Positions 31,596 through 44,826 of a DNA stretch of 64,000 nucleotides are shown piece after piece. The notes under the pieces were generated by a model. That model did no database searches, had not been told where the DNA came from, and saw nothing but the letters and a program-made list of their open reading frames with translations. Source of the stretch: Hypericum androsaemum (Eukaryota; Streptophyta; Magnoliopsida; Malpighiales; Hypericaceae); NCBI GenBank assembly GCA_963995505.1, contig OZ023181.1, positions 12,334,221 through 12,398,220 of the forward strand, written 5' to 3'. The translations under genes were made by a program, and so were the position numbers. How positions within the stretch are numbered: the first letter of the stretch is position 1; every line of letters begins with the position of its first letter.

Positions 31596-34500
31596 ATGTC
31601 ACATGAAGGTCAAAATATGGGAAACATAGACCTTAAGTTATTAGTGGATGCCTTGGCCGGGAAGCTTGAGCAGATGGTGCAAGCTCAGATGGAGCCTTTG
31701 CAACTACGCGTGGATGCCGTGGAGAATTCTCGTGACAACCCCCAAACGCGAGGCGAACTCCAAAGGCGTAGGAGAGGAGTACCTATTGGAGAATCGAGCG
31801 GAGCTGATTCAGAGTCGGAAGAAGGCGTAGGCTCTACAAGGAGTCTTAGGAGAGCAAGAACAAACTGTCCACCTAGGGAGGCAAGGCCAAGGAGAGACGA
31901 CAAAATAGGAAGTATCAAACTGAAGATACCTTCCTTTGCTGGTCGTTCTGACCCGGAGGCATACTTAGAGTGGGAGAAGAAGATTGAGTTCGTGTTTGAT
32001 TGCCACAATAGCTCCGAAGAAAAGAAGGTAAAACTTGCCATCACCGAATTCACTGATTATGCTATAACTTGGTGGGATCAACTTGTGACAAGCAGGAGGA
32101 GAAATAGAGAACGCCCAATAGCTACTTGGGAAGACATGAAAGTGGTGATGAGGAAGAGATTTGTTCCAAGTCATTACTATAGAGAGCTGTATAAAAAGTT
32201 ACAAGGAATGAGGCAAGGAAATTTGAGTGTGGAGGAGTATTTCAAACAGATGGAGATGGCCATGATAAGAGCTGATATAGAAGAAGATAGAGAAGTTACA
32301 ATGGCAAGGTTCTTGAATGGACTCAATCCTGAAATTCAAGACAAAGTTGAGTTGCAACACTATGTGGAGTTGGAGGACATGGTGCATATGGCAACGAAAA
32401 TTGAGAAGCAACTCAAGAGAGGAGAAGGGAGAACAAGAGCTACATCGAATTCTACTTGGAAGCCAAACTACCAAAAGAAGTTTGACATGCCACAAGCAGC
32501 CAAAGTAGAGCATAAATCCGAGAGTTCTCAAGCTAATTCTCAAAGGAAAGTGGAAGTCACTCCAGCTAGGAGCCGTGACATCAAGTGCTTTAAGCGTCAA
32601 GGAAGAGGGCACATCTCAAGTCAATGCCCTAACAAGCAAGCAATGGTGATCAAGGAAAGTGGAGAGATTGAAACTGAAGAAGAGGATTCGGAGCATGAGA
32701 GCATGCCTTCTTTGGAGGACGTATCCGAGGAAGAGTACCAAGCTGCTGAGAGGCTTACTCTTGTTTCTAGAAGAGCATTGAATGTGCAAGTGAAAGAAGA
32801 AAATGATGTGGCTCAAAGAGAAAATATTTTTCACACAAGGTGCTATGTCAAAGACAAGGTGTGTAGTGTCATCATAGATGGAGGAAGTTGTGCTAATGTT
32901 GCAAGCACTACTATGGTGGAGAAGTTAGGGTTACTCACGGGAATACACCCTAAGCCTTACAAACTACAATGGCTGAATGATAGTGGAGAAGTACGAGTGA
33001 TGAAGCAAGTATTGGTAGCATTCCGCATTGGCAACTATGAGGATGAAGTGTTGTGTGATGTTGTACCAATGCAAGCTGGTCACCTATTGTTAGGAAGGCC
33101 GTGGCAGTTTGATAGGAAAGTGCATCATGATGGCTACACCAACAAGTATTCATTTATACTTAAGAAGAGAGTAATCACCTTGGCACCCTTGTCACCATCA
33201 CAAGTTTGTGAAGATCAACGTCAGTTGCAAAAAGAAAGTGATGAGCAAAGAGAGCGTGACAAGAAGAAAAAGAATGAGAGGAGAGAAGAAGCCGAAAAAA
33301 AGATAAGAAAAACGGCCAATGGAGAGGAAAAGATTGAGAAAACAAAAGAAGCCGGAAAAACAGAAATTAAAATGGCCAAAGAGAGAAAAACCGAGAGTTG
33401 GAAAAAGAATTACTATGTGGGAACAAGTGATATTAAGCAAGCATGCTTTGAAAAGAAGCCTATGATCTTACTTCGGTATAGAGAGGCGCTTTTAAACACT
33501 AACGAGCTTGAACCACATGTACCTAGTGCGGTTGTGTCTCTTTTGCAGGATTACAAGGATGTCTTTCCCGACGAGCTACCACCTGGTTTGCCACCTATTC
33601 GTGGGATTGAACATCAAATAGACTTTGTCCCGGGAGCTGCCATACCTAACCGTCCCGCATATAGAAGCAATCCTGAAGAGACAAAGGAGCTTGAGAAGCA
33701 AGTCAACGAGCTATTGGCGAAAGGGTACGTGAGAGAGAGCATGAGTCCATGTGCTGTTCCAGTCCTACTTGTGCCCAAGAAGGATAAAACATGGAGAATG
33801 TGTGTTGATTGCCGAGCAGTCAACAACATAACGGTAAAATATCGTCACCCTATCCCTCGTTTAGATGACATGTTAGATGAGTTGCATGGTTCTTGCATGT
33901 TTTCTAAGATTGATTTGAAGAGTGGTTATCATCAAATTAGGATGAAAGAAGGAGATGAGTGGAAGACTACTTTTAAAACTAAGTATGGGTTGTATGAGTG
34001 GATGGTCATGCCATTTGGTTTGTCCAACGCACCTAGCACGTTTATGAGACTCATGAATCATGTTCTACGTCCATTCATTGGTAAATTTGTAGTTGTTTAC
34101 TTTAATGATATACTCATTTATAGCAAGAGCATGGAGGATCATCTAGAACATTTGAAATCTGTCTTAGATGCACTTAGAGAAGAACAATTGTTTGCTAACT
34201 TGAAGAAGTGCACCTTTTGTACGGATAAGCTTGTATTCTTGGGTTTTGTTGTTGGAGCTAACGGAATACAGGTTGATGAAGAAAAGATCCGAGCTATCCG
34301 TGAATGGCCAAGCCCTACAAGTGTTGCTAATGTTAGGAGCTTTCATGGACTAGCTAGTTTTTATAGGAGATTTGTGAAGGACTTTAGTAGCATAGCCGCA
34401 CCCATAACTGAAGTCATCAAGAAGAACGTGGGCTTTACTTGGGGAGAAGCTCAAGAGAAGGCTTTCCAACTACTGAAAGGGAAGTTGACTAATGCACCCT

Positions 34501-36383
34501 TGTTAGCTTTACCTAATTTCTCTAAGACTTTTGAAATAGAGTGTGATGCTTCTGGTGTAGGAATTGGAGCTGTCCTTATGCAAGAAGGAAGACCTATTGC
34601 CTACTTTAGTGAGAAACTAAGTGGTGCAACCTTGAATTACCTGACCTATGACAAGGAGTTGTACGCACTAGTTCGAGCATTGGAGACATGGCAGCATTAC
34701 TTGTGGCCAAAGGAGTTTGTGATTCACACTGATCATGAGTCACTCAAGCACTTAAAGGGGCAACACAAGCTGAACAAGAGGCATGCACGATGGGTGGAAT
34801 TCATTGAGACATTTCCTTATGTCATTCGCTACAAGCAAGGTAAGGAAAATGTAGTGGCTGATGCACTATCACGAAAGTACGCCTTGATCTCAACTCTTGA
34901 TGCTAAACTACTTGGCTTTGAACACATTAAGGAGATGTATGTTGATGATGTTGATTTTGGCGAGTTGTTTAGATCAACTGAAAGAAGTGCATTTGGCAAG
35001 TTCTTTCGTAATGAAGGTTACCTATTTCGTGAAAACAAGCTTTGTGTCCCTAATTGTTCGATGCGAGAATTACTAATTCAGGAGGCACATGGAGGTGGCT
35101 TAATGGGGCATTTTGGAATTGCAAAGACCTTGGCAATGCTACAAGATCATTTCTTTTGGCCACACATGAAGAGAGACGTTGAGAGAGTTTGTGGTCGTTG
35201 CATCACTTGCAAGCAAGCCAAGTCAAAGGTAAAACCCCATGGTTTGTACACCCCACTACCTATACCTAGTGAGCCTTGGATTGATATCTCTATGGATTTT
35301 GTGTTAGGACTACCTAGGACTAAGCGTGGAAGAGATTCAATTTTTGTGGTAGTGGATAGGTTTTCTAAGATGGCACATTTCATTCCATGTCATAAAACTG
35401 ATGATGCTTCAAACATTGCTGATTTGTTCTTTCGAGAGGTTGTTAGGTTGCATGGCATGCCTAGGACAATTATCTCTGATAGAGATGCTAAGTTCCTAAG
35501 TTACTTTTGGAAGACCTTGTGGTGCAAGTTAGGTACTAAGTTGTTGTTTTCTACTACTTGTCATCCTCAAACTGATGGTCAAACTGAAGTAGTAAATAGG
35601 ACTTTGTCTACACTTTTGAGAGCACTCATTAAGCATAACATTAAGACTTGGGAAGAATGTTTGCCTCATGTTGAGTTTGCTTATAATCGTTCTGTCCATT
35701 CTGCTACTCAATTCTCACCATTTGAGCTTGTTTATGGATTTAATCCTTTGACTCCATTGGATTTATCACCTCTACCTTCGAGTGAGCATGTTAACTTAGA
35801 TGGAAAGAAGAAAGCTGAATTTGTCAAGCAGTTACATGAGAAAGCACGGATGAACATCGAGAAGCGCACGGAGCACTATGCGAGGCAAGCAAACAAAGGA
35901 AGGCACAAAGTTGTCTTTGAGCCGGGAGATTGGGTTTGGCTACATATGAGGTAGGAGCGTTTTCCTGTCCAAAGACGTTCAAAGTTGCTACCACGGGGAG
36001 ATGGTCCATTCCAAGTGATAGAACGCATCAATGATAATGCCTACAAGCTAGACCTTCCGGGTGAGTATAATGTAAGTGCTTCGTTTAACGTGGCTGACTT
36101 GAGTCCGTTTGATGTAGGTGATGATTTGAGGACAAATCCTTTTCAAGAGGAGGGGACTGATGTGAGCAAGCCTACGGATGCACCAACTATCAAGCTTGTA
36201 GACTCGAAGCAAGTTCAAGTTCCAATTGGGCCAATGACAAGAGCAAGAGCTAGGAAGTTGCAATCTGATTTCAATGGACTAATGCATGAAGTTTGGGCTC
36301 AAGCAAGTTCGTGGAGGACCAAGGACGTCCAAGAAACCCAAGGGAGGCCCATGCACGTTTTGGAGGCTGAATGGGAAGCTTGA
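31596..36383 (+). pseudogene. gag-pol of E, inactive
   Basis: Colinear with B's 1595-codon gene but damaged in three places. The zinc knuckle reads CFKRQGRGH (second Cys to Arg, near 32594). The RT active site is YFND in place of YFDD (near 34101-34112), losing a catalytic aspartate. A TAG at 35952-35954 replaces a Lys codon after WLHMR in the integrase end; the frame beyond it stays open to TGA at 36381, inside the 3' LTR. No frameshift is visible. The RT change alone should block reverse transcription in cis. Confidence 0.92.
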
Positions 36384-36849
36384 CATGCACGAAAACTTCT
36401 AGATGCATGCGCACATGGAGAATCAAGAAGAATCAGCCTATTTAGGCCGTGCATCTAATTGTTTTGGACGTGCAACTAGTAGCTATTCTATTAGATATTA
36501 TTTGCTTATATTATTCCTTGTTTAGTTGCATAAGTTCGGCCAGAATCTCCTTAGAATAGGAAAGAGAGTTTTGGCCAGCCTTTGAATTCCTTTTAAGGAG
36601 TTAGCTTGTTTAGGAATATTTTGGTACTTTGGGAGCCTATATAAAGAGGACTCCTAGCAATAAAACGTACACACACAATTCGGAAATACTTAGCATTGGC
36701 TAGTTGAGAGTTTGATACTCGTTTGTTCTTGCTTAGGCTGGTGAGTCGTCTTGGCTAGAATTTGTCCTTCACTTATCAAGCGGATATTCCATCCCCGCTT
36801 GTGGCGTGATACGACCTTAGGTCAAGGTTCAGAAGCCCTTGAGGCGGGT
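36158..36849 (+). repeat. 3' LTR of E, left part
   Basis: First 692 bases of the LTR after the polypurine tract at 36145-36156. Cut by C2 at CGGGT (36845-36849). Confidence 0.93.
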
Positions 36850-37363
36850 TGACGTAGGACGTCCCAAATCAAGGTACAAGGACGAGCACACGGGTGTGCA
36901 TGAGCTGCATGGGATCCTCAAGTCGGTTACTTAATGGTTGCTTTTATTTTCGAATCTGGATTGTAATAATTAGGACATGTTTCGTTTTCTTTCCTTCTGT
37001 TGTTAAAGGGGGTTTAGCAACTAATAATGAGGCGTGTTAATGATAGTTATGGCTGTCCTAATATGGACGTGGGAAGGGAAAAGATTGTAACAGCTGGAGC
37101 CTTAATTTCTGGCTGGAATTTAGCTCGTTTAAATTGAGCATCACAAAGAAGGAAATGACATGTTGGATTAATCTAGAATATTCTGAATTTGCTAAGGCAA
37201 GGAGGAGCACGTTTCGTGCCTGTTGTTCTTTTCGCCATTGATTGGCCGCCTAGCAATAGGCAAGCTTCAATCACCCTACGTAAGTTGGTGATTGTTGTAA
37301 CTCTTTCCTTGAGTTCGTTCCAGAATTCACAAACACACAAGTCAATTCCGCTGTGCTACATTA
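36850..37363 (+). repeat. 5' LTR of C2 (514 bp)
   Basis: TGACGTAGGACGTCCC...GCTACATTA. Confidence 0.94.
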
Positions 37364-37365
37364 GG

Positions 37366-37377
37366 TGGTATCAGAGC
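37366..37377 (+). other. Primer-binding site of C2
   Basis: TGGTATCAGAGC, two bases after the LTR. Confidence 0.95.
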
Positions 37378-37537
37378 CTAGATTACGATCAGATCAGTTT
37401 CTACATTGATCTTGAGTGAACACTATCACCACAGAGAGTTGTGAGAGACCCTACCTACGAGCCGTTCCACAAGGTTTCGCGATCCCCTGATCCGTGCCTC
37501 TAATTCCAAACCAAGCTCCACCAGAATCCGATGCACT

Positions 37538-39116
37538 ATGGCCGACCCCATGGACAACCAGAATCCGGATCTACGTCAAAGATTTGCCACCTTGGAGGCT
37601 GCCATCTTGGAGATCCGCACGCAGCTTGCTAATTTGGTGGTGCAACCTCCAGCACCCCCCCCCCCTCCAGTGGTACGTAATCCGCCTTTAGATCTTGATG
37701 AAGATGGGGATGAAGAATCTGATGCTACGTTGGATGTGAGGAGGGGAGGAAGGGCTGTACGTGGGTTGAGAGGACGTGGGAGAGGAGATGGAGGCCGAGG
37801 TGATGCTGGCCGTGGCCCTAGGAGGGAGGCGTATAGAATGGATGATCGTGGAGATGATTATGTTAGGAGGATAGATCGTCCGTTTAAAATGAACATTGAG
37901 AAGTTTTATGGGGAGGCCGACGTGGAAGCCTTTCTGAATTGGCTTGACTCCGTAGAGAAGTATTTTGATTGTATGGAGCTCACGGAGGAACAAAAAGTAA
38001 GCTACGTTGCTTTCAAGCTAGAATCTGGTGCTGCGGTGTGGTGGCGTAAGGAGCAAGAATCTCGCAGAAGGAGAGGTGATCTACCTATTCGTGATTGGCC
38101 AACCATGGAGCAAGCACTTAGGGAAAGATTTCTGCCCGTAGACTATCATCAGACTTTGTTCTCCCAATTCTTGTCTTGCACGCAAGGTAACAAGTCTGTT
38201 GATGAGTATATTGCTGAATTTATGAGATTGGCTGCCCGGAATGATGTGGAAGAACATGAGGATCAAATGATTGCGAGGTTCATTGACGGCTTGCACTATG
38301 AAGTGAAGAGTCGTATGGAGTTTGACACGTTCCTGTATTTCCAAGATGTGTGCAACAAGGCACGCAAGATTGGAGCTGCCCTAAAGAAGAAGAGAGTGGT
38401 TGGCAATCGTTACACCCCTGGCCAGACTTCAAATTTTGCTCGTGGACCAGAGAAGAACCCCACGCCAACTGGAGATGCAAGAGTTGTGCCTCGGCCCAGG
38501 CCAGCCCTTTCTAATACCGAGCAAGTTCAGAGGAAAGGCAAGGAGGTTGCTGAGGGTTCTTCGCGAATAAAATGCTTCAAATGCAATGAAATAGGGCACA
38601 GATCAAGTGAGTGTCCGAAAAGAAAGTTTGTGCAATTGTGTGAGGCTGAAGGAGATCAGGAAGATGCTCTCTTTTGCGCACCTGTTGAGGAAAGTGAGGA
38701 GGAGTCACAAGATGAATTTGGTGATAATGAGGAATACTGTGGAGTCATGAGGAAGTTGGCTTTGTCCGTGGAGAAAAAAGATGCAACTCAGCGTCACAAC
38801 CTGTTCCGCACAAGATGTCATGTAGGAAAGGAAGTTTGTGATGTTATTGTTGATGGAGGAAGTCAGGAGAACTTCATAAGTGCAAGCACGGTGGAGAAAC
38901 TCGGATTGAAGACCACCCCACATCCTGCTCCTTACTCTATTGGGTGGGTGCAATCTGGAGGAAGTATTCGGGTTGATTCACGTTGCCAAGTGCCGATCTC
39001 CATTGGAAAATTCACTGATGTTGTGACTTGCGATGTGCTTTGCATGGATGCATGCAATATTCTGCTTGGAAGGCCTTGGGAGTATGATAATAAGGCAGTA
39101 CATAAGGGAGAGGAGA
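37538..39116 (+). pseudogene. gag and protease of C2, first part
   Basis: ATG at 37538 gives MADPMDNQNPDL; with an 11-base C run the frame stays open through a Gly/Arg-rich segment, the CCHC knuckle (CFKCNEIGHRSSEC) and the protease VDGGSQENF. It ends where D is inserted at 39117; reading into the D LTR meets a stop after about two codons. It continues in frame at 45427. This copy shows the natural start that C1 has lost. Confidence 0.92.
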
Positions 39117-39937
39117 TGATGTGAGCAAGCCTAAGGACGCACCTACTATCAAGCTTGTAGACTCGCAGCAAGTTCAAGTTCTAATTGGGCCAATGACAAG
39201 AGCAAGAGCTAGGAAGTTGCAATCTGACTTCAATGGACTAATGCAAGAAGTTTGGGCTCAAGCAAGTGCGTGGAGGACCAAGGACGTCCAAGAAGTCCAA
39301 GGGAGGCCCATGCACGTTTTGGAAGCTAAATGGGAAGTTTGAGATGCACGCAATCTCCTGGATGCATGCGCACGTGAATTTCAAGCTTATCTTGGACATG
39401 CGTCCCTAAATTTTAGGAATTGCATCTACTATGTTTTAGGACGTGATATTTACTAGATATTCTATTAGTTATCTATGTTTAGATTGTTTTCCTACTTAGT
39501 TGAATATTTCGGCCAGAATCCCTTTAAATTAGGAAGGAGAGTTTTGGCCAGCCTTGAACTCCTTATTTGGAGTTAGTTTTCGTTTAGGAAGTTGTAAGAC
39601 TTATGGAGCCTATATAAAGAGGCATCCTCATTCAATAAAGATATAACAATTCGGAGAATTACTTAGCATTGGCTAATTGTGAGTTTAGATACTCGTTTTT
39701 TCTTGCTTAGGCTAGTGAGTCGTCTTGGCTAGAATTTATCTTTCACTTATCAAGCGGATCATCCATCCCCGCTCGTGGCGTGATACGACCTTAGGTCAAG
39801 GTTCAGAAGCTCTTGCAGCGGGTTAAGGTTCAATTTCGCGCCTTAGTTCTTGTGAGTTCTTTGTGAGTTGTGATCTGTTCCATTCTGAAGTAACAAACGG
39901 TCCGAGTTGTGAGTCTTTTCCGCTGAGATTCATATCA
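39117..39937 (+). repeat. 5' LTR of D (821 bp)
   Basis: TGATGTGAGC...ATTCATATCA, TATATAAA at 39611-39618. The open frame at 39121-39342 is the duplicated pol tail. Confidence 0.95.
39751..39775 (+). promoter_or_regulatory. LTR stem-loop, element D (one mismatch)
   Basis: CAAGCGG opposite CCGCTCG: six pairs and one A-C mismatch at the second pair. The same version occurs in the 3' LTR of A (14424-14448). Confidence 0.5.
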
Positions 39938-39939
39938 TT

Positions 39940-39951
39940 TGGTATCAGAGC
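39940..39951 (+). other. Primer-binding site of D
   Basis: TGGTATCAGAGC two bases after the LTR. Confidence 0.95.
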
Positions 39952-40498
39952 TTAGCTTGTTACTTTAGTTCATTATCCTTGTTATTCTTGTTCTTTTTTT
40001 TTTGGGGGTTCGTTTTGTTGCTTGCTAATCCGTGAGGTTCTTCGCTGTTCGAGAGAAAAGAGAGGAAAACAAACGAGTGAAGCAAAAAACAGAAAAGAAA
40101 AGAAAAGAAAAGAAAAGAAAAGAAAAGAAAAGAAAAAAAGAAGCCGCAAGCTAAAGAGGAAGCAAAATCAAAAAGGAAGCTAGCGAACTAAAGAAGGCGC
40201 AGCAGCTGATCAAGAAAAGGGACAAGCAAGACTAAAGAGCAAAGAAAGGCCAAAAGGGGAACTTTAACATTCTGTGAAGCGTGAAGTTCAAGCAAAGGCT
40301 GTTCTAGCTTTAGTAAGAACATACAAGTATCACGAGAGGAAAAAGGCAAGAGTGTGCGAGTACCTTAGAGAGAAAAGCCAAATATTTGAGTGCAAACACG
40401 AGTGAACTTGAGTGCACCTTACATTGAGAGTATACACGTAAGGGAGTGAGCTTGTGAGGCCATAATTTTTTTACTAACCAAATTTTCTTGTAGCAAAC
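39952..40498 (+). other. Leader of D with purine tract and candidate intron
   Basis: A GAAAA-repeat tract at about 40090-40140; candidate intron 40313-40493 with GTAAGA, TACTAAC and TAG (not CAG) as acceptor. Confidence 0.5.
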
Positions 40499-43400
40499 AT
40501 GTCGCATGAAGGTCAAACTATGGGAAGCATAGACCTTAAGTTATTAGTGGATGCCTTGGCCGGGAAGCTCGAGCAGATGGTGCAAGCTCAGATGGAGCCT
40601 TTGCAACTACGCGTGGATGCCGTGGAGAATTCTCGTGACAACCCCCAAACGCGAGGCAAACTCCAAAGGCGTAGGAGAGGAGTACCTATTGGAGAGTCGA
40701 GCGGAGCTGATTCTGAATCTGAAGAAGGCGTAGGCTCTACAAGGAGTCTTAGGAGAGCAAGAACAAACCGCCCACCTAGGGAGGCTAGGCAAAAGAGAGA
40801 CGACAACATAGGGAGTATCAAACTGAAGATACCCTCCTTTGCTGGTCGTTCTGACCCGGAGGCGTACTTAGAGTGGGAGAAGAAGATTGAGTTCGTGTTT
40901 GATTGCCACAATAGCTCCGAAGCAAAGAAGGTAAAACTTGCCATCACCGAATTCACTGATTATGCTATAACTTGGTGAGATCAACTTGTGACAAGCAGGA
41001 GGAGAAATGGAGAATGCCCTATAGCTACTTGGGAAGACATGAAAGTGGTGATGAGGAAGAGATTTGTTCCAAGTCATTACTATAGAGGGCTGTATAAGAA
41101 GTTACAAGGAATGAGGCAAGGAAATTTGAGCGTGGAGGAGTATTTCAAACAGATGGAGATGGCCATGATAAGAGCTGATATAGATGAAGATTCTTGAATG
41201 GACTCAATCCTGAAATTCAAGACAAAGTTGAGTTGCAACACTATGTGGAGTTGGAGGACATGGTGCATATGGCAACAAAAATTGAGAAGCAACTCAAGAG
41301 AGGAGAGGGGAGAACAAGAGCTACATCGAGTTCTACTTGGAAGCCAAACTACCAAAAGAAGTTTGACAAGCCACAAGCAGCCAAAGTAGAGCATAAATCC
41401 GAGAGTTCTCAAGCTAATTCTCAAAGGAAAGTGGAAGTCACTCCAGCTAGGAACCGAGACATCAAGTGCTTTAAGTGTCAAGGAAGAGGGCACATCTCAA
41501 GTCAATGCCCTAACAAGCAAGCAATGGTGATCAAGGAAAGTGGAGAGATTAAAACTGAAGAAGACGATTCGGAGCATGAAAGCATGCCTTCTTTGGAGGA
41601 CGTATCCGAGGAAGAGTACCAAGCTGCTGAGAGGCTTACTCTTGTGTCTAGAAGAGCATTGAATGTGCAAGTAAAAGAAGAAAATGATGTGGCTCAAAGA
41701 GAAAATATTTTTCACACAAGGTACTATGTCAAAGACAAGGTGTGTAGTGTCATCATAGATGGAGGAAGTTGTGCTAATGTCGCAAGCACTACTATGGTGG
41801 AGAAGTTAGGGTTACTCACTGGAAAACACCCTAAGCCTTACAAACTACAATGGCTGAATGATAGTGGAGAAGTACGAGTGATGAAGCAAGTATTGGTAAC
41901 ATTCCGCATTGGCAACTATGAGGTTGAAGTGTTGTGTGATGTTGTACCAATGCAAGCTGGTCATCTATTGTTAGGAAGGCCATGGCAGTTTGATAGGAAA
42001 GTGCATCATGATGGCTACACCAACAAATATTCATTTATACTTAAGAAGAGAGTAATCACCTTGGCACCCTTGTCACCATCACAAGTTTGTGAAGATCAAC
42101 GACAGTTGCAAAAAGAAAGTGATGAGCAAAGAGAGCGTGACAAAAAGAAAAAGATTGAGAGGAGAGAAGAAGCCGAAAAAAAGATAAGAAAAACGGCCAA
42201 TGGAGAGGAAAAGATTGAGAAAACAAAAGAAGCCGGAAAAACAGAAATTAAAACGGCCAATGAGAGAAAAACCGAGAGTTGGAAAAGGAGTTACTATGTG
42301 GGAGCAAGTGATATTAAGCAAGCATGCTTTGAAAAGAAGCCTATGATCTTACTTCGGTATAGAGAGGCGCTTTTGAACACTAACGAGCTTGAACCACATG
42401 TACCTAGTACGGTTGTGTCTCTTTCGCAGGACTACAAGGATGTCTTTCCCGACGAGCTACCACCTGGTTTGCCACCTATTCGTGGGATTGAACATCAAAT
42501 AGACTTTGTTCCGGGAGCTGCCATACCTAACCGTCCCACATATAGAAGCAATCCTGAAGAAACAAAGGAGCTTGAGAAGCAAGTCAACGAGCTATTGGAG
42601 AAAGGGTACGTGAGAGAGAGCATGAGTCCATGTGCTGTTCCAGTCCTACTTGTGCCCAAGAAGGATAAATCATGGAGAATGTGTGTTGATTGCCGAGCAG
42701 TCAACAACATAACGGTTGATGAAGAAAAGAACCGAGCTATCCGTGAATGGCCAAGCCCTACAAGTGTTGGTAATGTTAGGAGCTTTCATGGACTAGCTAG
42801 TTTTTATAGGAGATTTGTGAAGGACTTTAGTAGCATAGCCGCACCCATAACTGAAGTCATCAAGAAGAACGTGGGCTTTACTTGGGGAGAAGCTCAAGAG
42901 AAGGCCTTCCAACTACTAAAAGGGAAGTTGACTAATGCACCCTTGTTAGCTTTACCTAATTTCTCTAAGACTTTTGAAATAGAGTGTGATGCTTCTGGTA
43001 TAGGAATTGGAGCTGTCCTTATGCAAGAGGGAAGACCCATTGCATACTTTAGTGAGAAACTAAGTGGTGCAACCTTGAATTACCCGACCTATGACAAGGA
43101 GTTGTACGCACTAGTTCGAGCATTGGAGACATGGCAGCATTACTTGTGGCCAAAGGAGTTCGTGATTCACACTGATCATGAGTCACTTAAGCACTTAAAG
43201 GGGCAACACAAGCTGAACAAGAGGCATGCACGATGGGTGGAATTCATTGAGACATTTCCTTATGTCATTCGCTACAAGCAAGGTAAGGAAAATGTAGTGG
43301 CTGATGCACTATCACGAAGGTACGCCTTGATCTCAACTCTTGATGCTAAACTACTTGGCTTTGAACACATTAAAGACATGTATGTTGATGATGTTGATTT

Positions 43401-44826
43401 TAGCGAGTTGTTTAGATCCACTGAAAGAAGTGCATTTGGTAAGTTCTTTCGTAATGAAGGTTACCTATTTCGTGAAAACAAACTTTGTGTGCCTAATTGC
43501 TCGATGCGAGAATTACTCATTCAGGAGGCACATGGAGGAGGCTTAATGGGGCATTTTGGAATTGCAAAGACCTTGGCAATGCTACAAGATCATTTCTTTT
43601 GGCCACACATGAAGAGAGACGTTGAGAGAGTTTGTGGTCGTTGCATCACTTGCAAGCAAGTCAAGTCAAAGGTAAAACCCCATGGTTTGTACACCCCACT
43701 ACCTATACCTAGTGAGCCTTGGATTGATATCTCTATGGATTTTGTGTTAGGACTACCTAGGACTAAGCGTGGAAGAGATTCAATTTTTGTGGTAGTGGAT
43801 AGGTTTTCTAAGATGGCACATTTCATTCCATGTCATAAGACTGATGATGCTTCGAACATTGCTGATTTGTTCTTTAGAGAGGTTGTTAGGTTGCATGGCA
43901 TGCCTAGGACAATTATCTCTGATAGAGATGCTAAGTTCCTAAGTTACTTTTGGAAGACCTTGTGGTGCAAGTTAGGTACTAAGTTGTTGTTTTCTACTAC
44001 TTGTCATCCTCAAACTGATGGTCAAACTGAAGTAGTGAATAGGACTTTGTCTACACTTTTGAGAGCACTCATTAAGCATAACATTAAGACTTGGGAAGAA
44101 TGTTTGCCTCATGTTGAGTTTGCTTATAATCGTTCTGTCCATTCTGCTACTCAATTCTCACCATTTGAGCTTGTTTATGGATTTAATCCTTTGACTCCAT
44201 TGGATTTATCACCTCTACCTTCGAGTGAGCATGTTAACTTAGATGGCAAGAAGAAAGCTGAATTTGTCAAGCAGTTACATGAGAAAGCAAGAATGAACAT
44301 CGAGAAGCGCACGGAGCACTATGCGAGGCAAGCAAACAAAGGAAGGCACAAGGTTGTCTTTGAGCCGGGAGATTGGGTTTGGCTACATATGAGGAAGGAG
44401 CGTTTTCCTGTCCAAAGACGTTCAAAGTTGCTACCACGGGGAGATGGTCCATTCCAAGTGATAGAACGCATCAATGATAATGCCTACAAGCTAGACCTTC
44501 CGGGTGAGTATAATGTAAGTGCTTCGTTTAACGTGGCTGACTTGAGTCCGTTTGATGTAGGTGATGATTTGAGGACAAATCCTTTTCAAGAGGAGGGGAC
44601 TGATGTGAGCAAGCCTAAGGACGCACCTACTATCAAGCTTGTAGACTCGCAGCAAGTTCAAGTTCTAATTGAGCCAATGACAAGAGCAAGAGCTAGGAAG
44701 TTGCAATCTGACTTCAATGGACTAATGCAAGAAGTTTGGGCTCAAGCAAGTGCGTGGAGGACCAAGGACGTCCAAGAAGTCCAAGGGAGGCCCATGCACG
44801 TTTTGGAAGCTAAATGGGAAGTTTGA
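40499..44826 (+). pseudogene. gag-pol of D, lacking the RT core
   Basis: Same gene as in B with three lesions. TGA at 40976-40978 replaces the TGG codon of ITWWDQ in gag. A 22-bp deletion at about 41191 shifts the frame. A 438-bp deletion joins at 42714-42716, between [11 protein letters not shown] and [12 protein letters not shown]; it removes 146 codons including YFDD and keeps frame. Knuckle, protease, RNase H, integrase D-D-E and the LTR-encoded tail remain, open to TGA at 44824. Because RT is missing, this copy could only have moved with proteins from another element, or lost RT after insertion. Confidence 0.94.
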
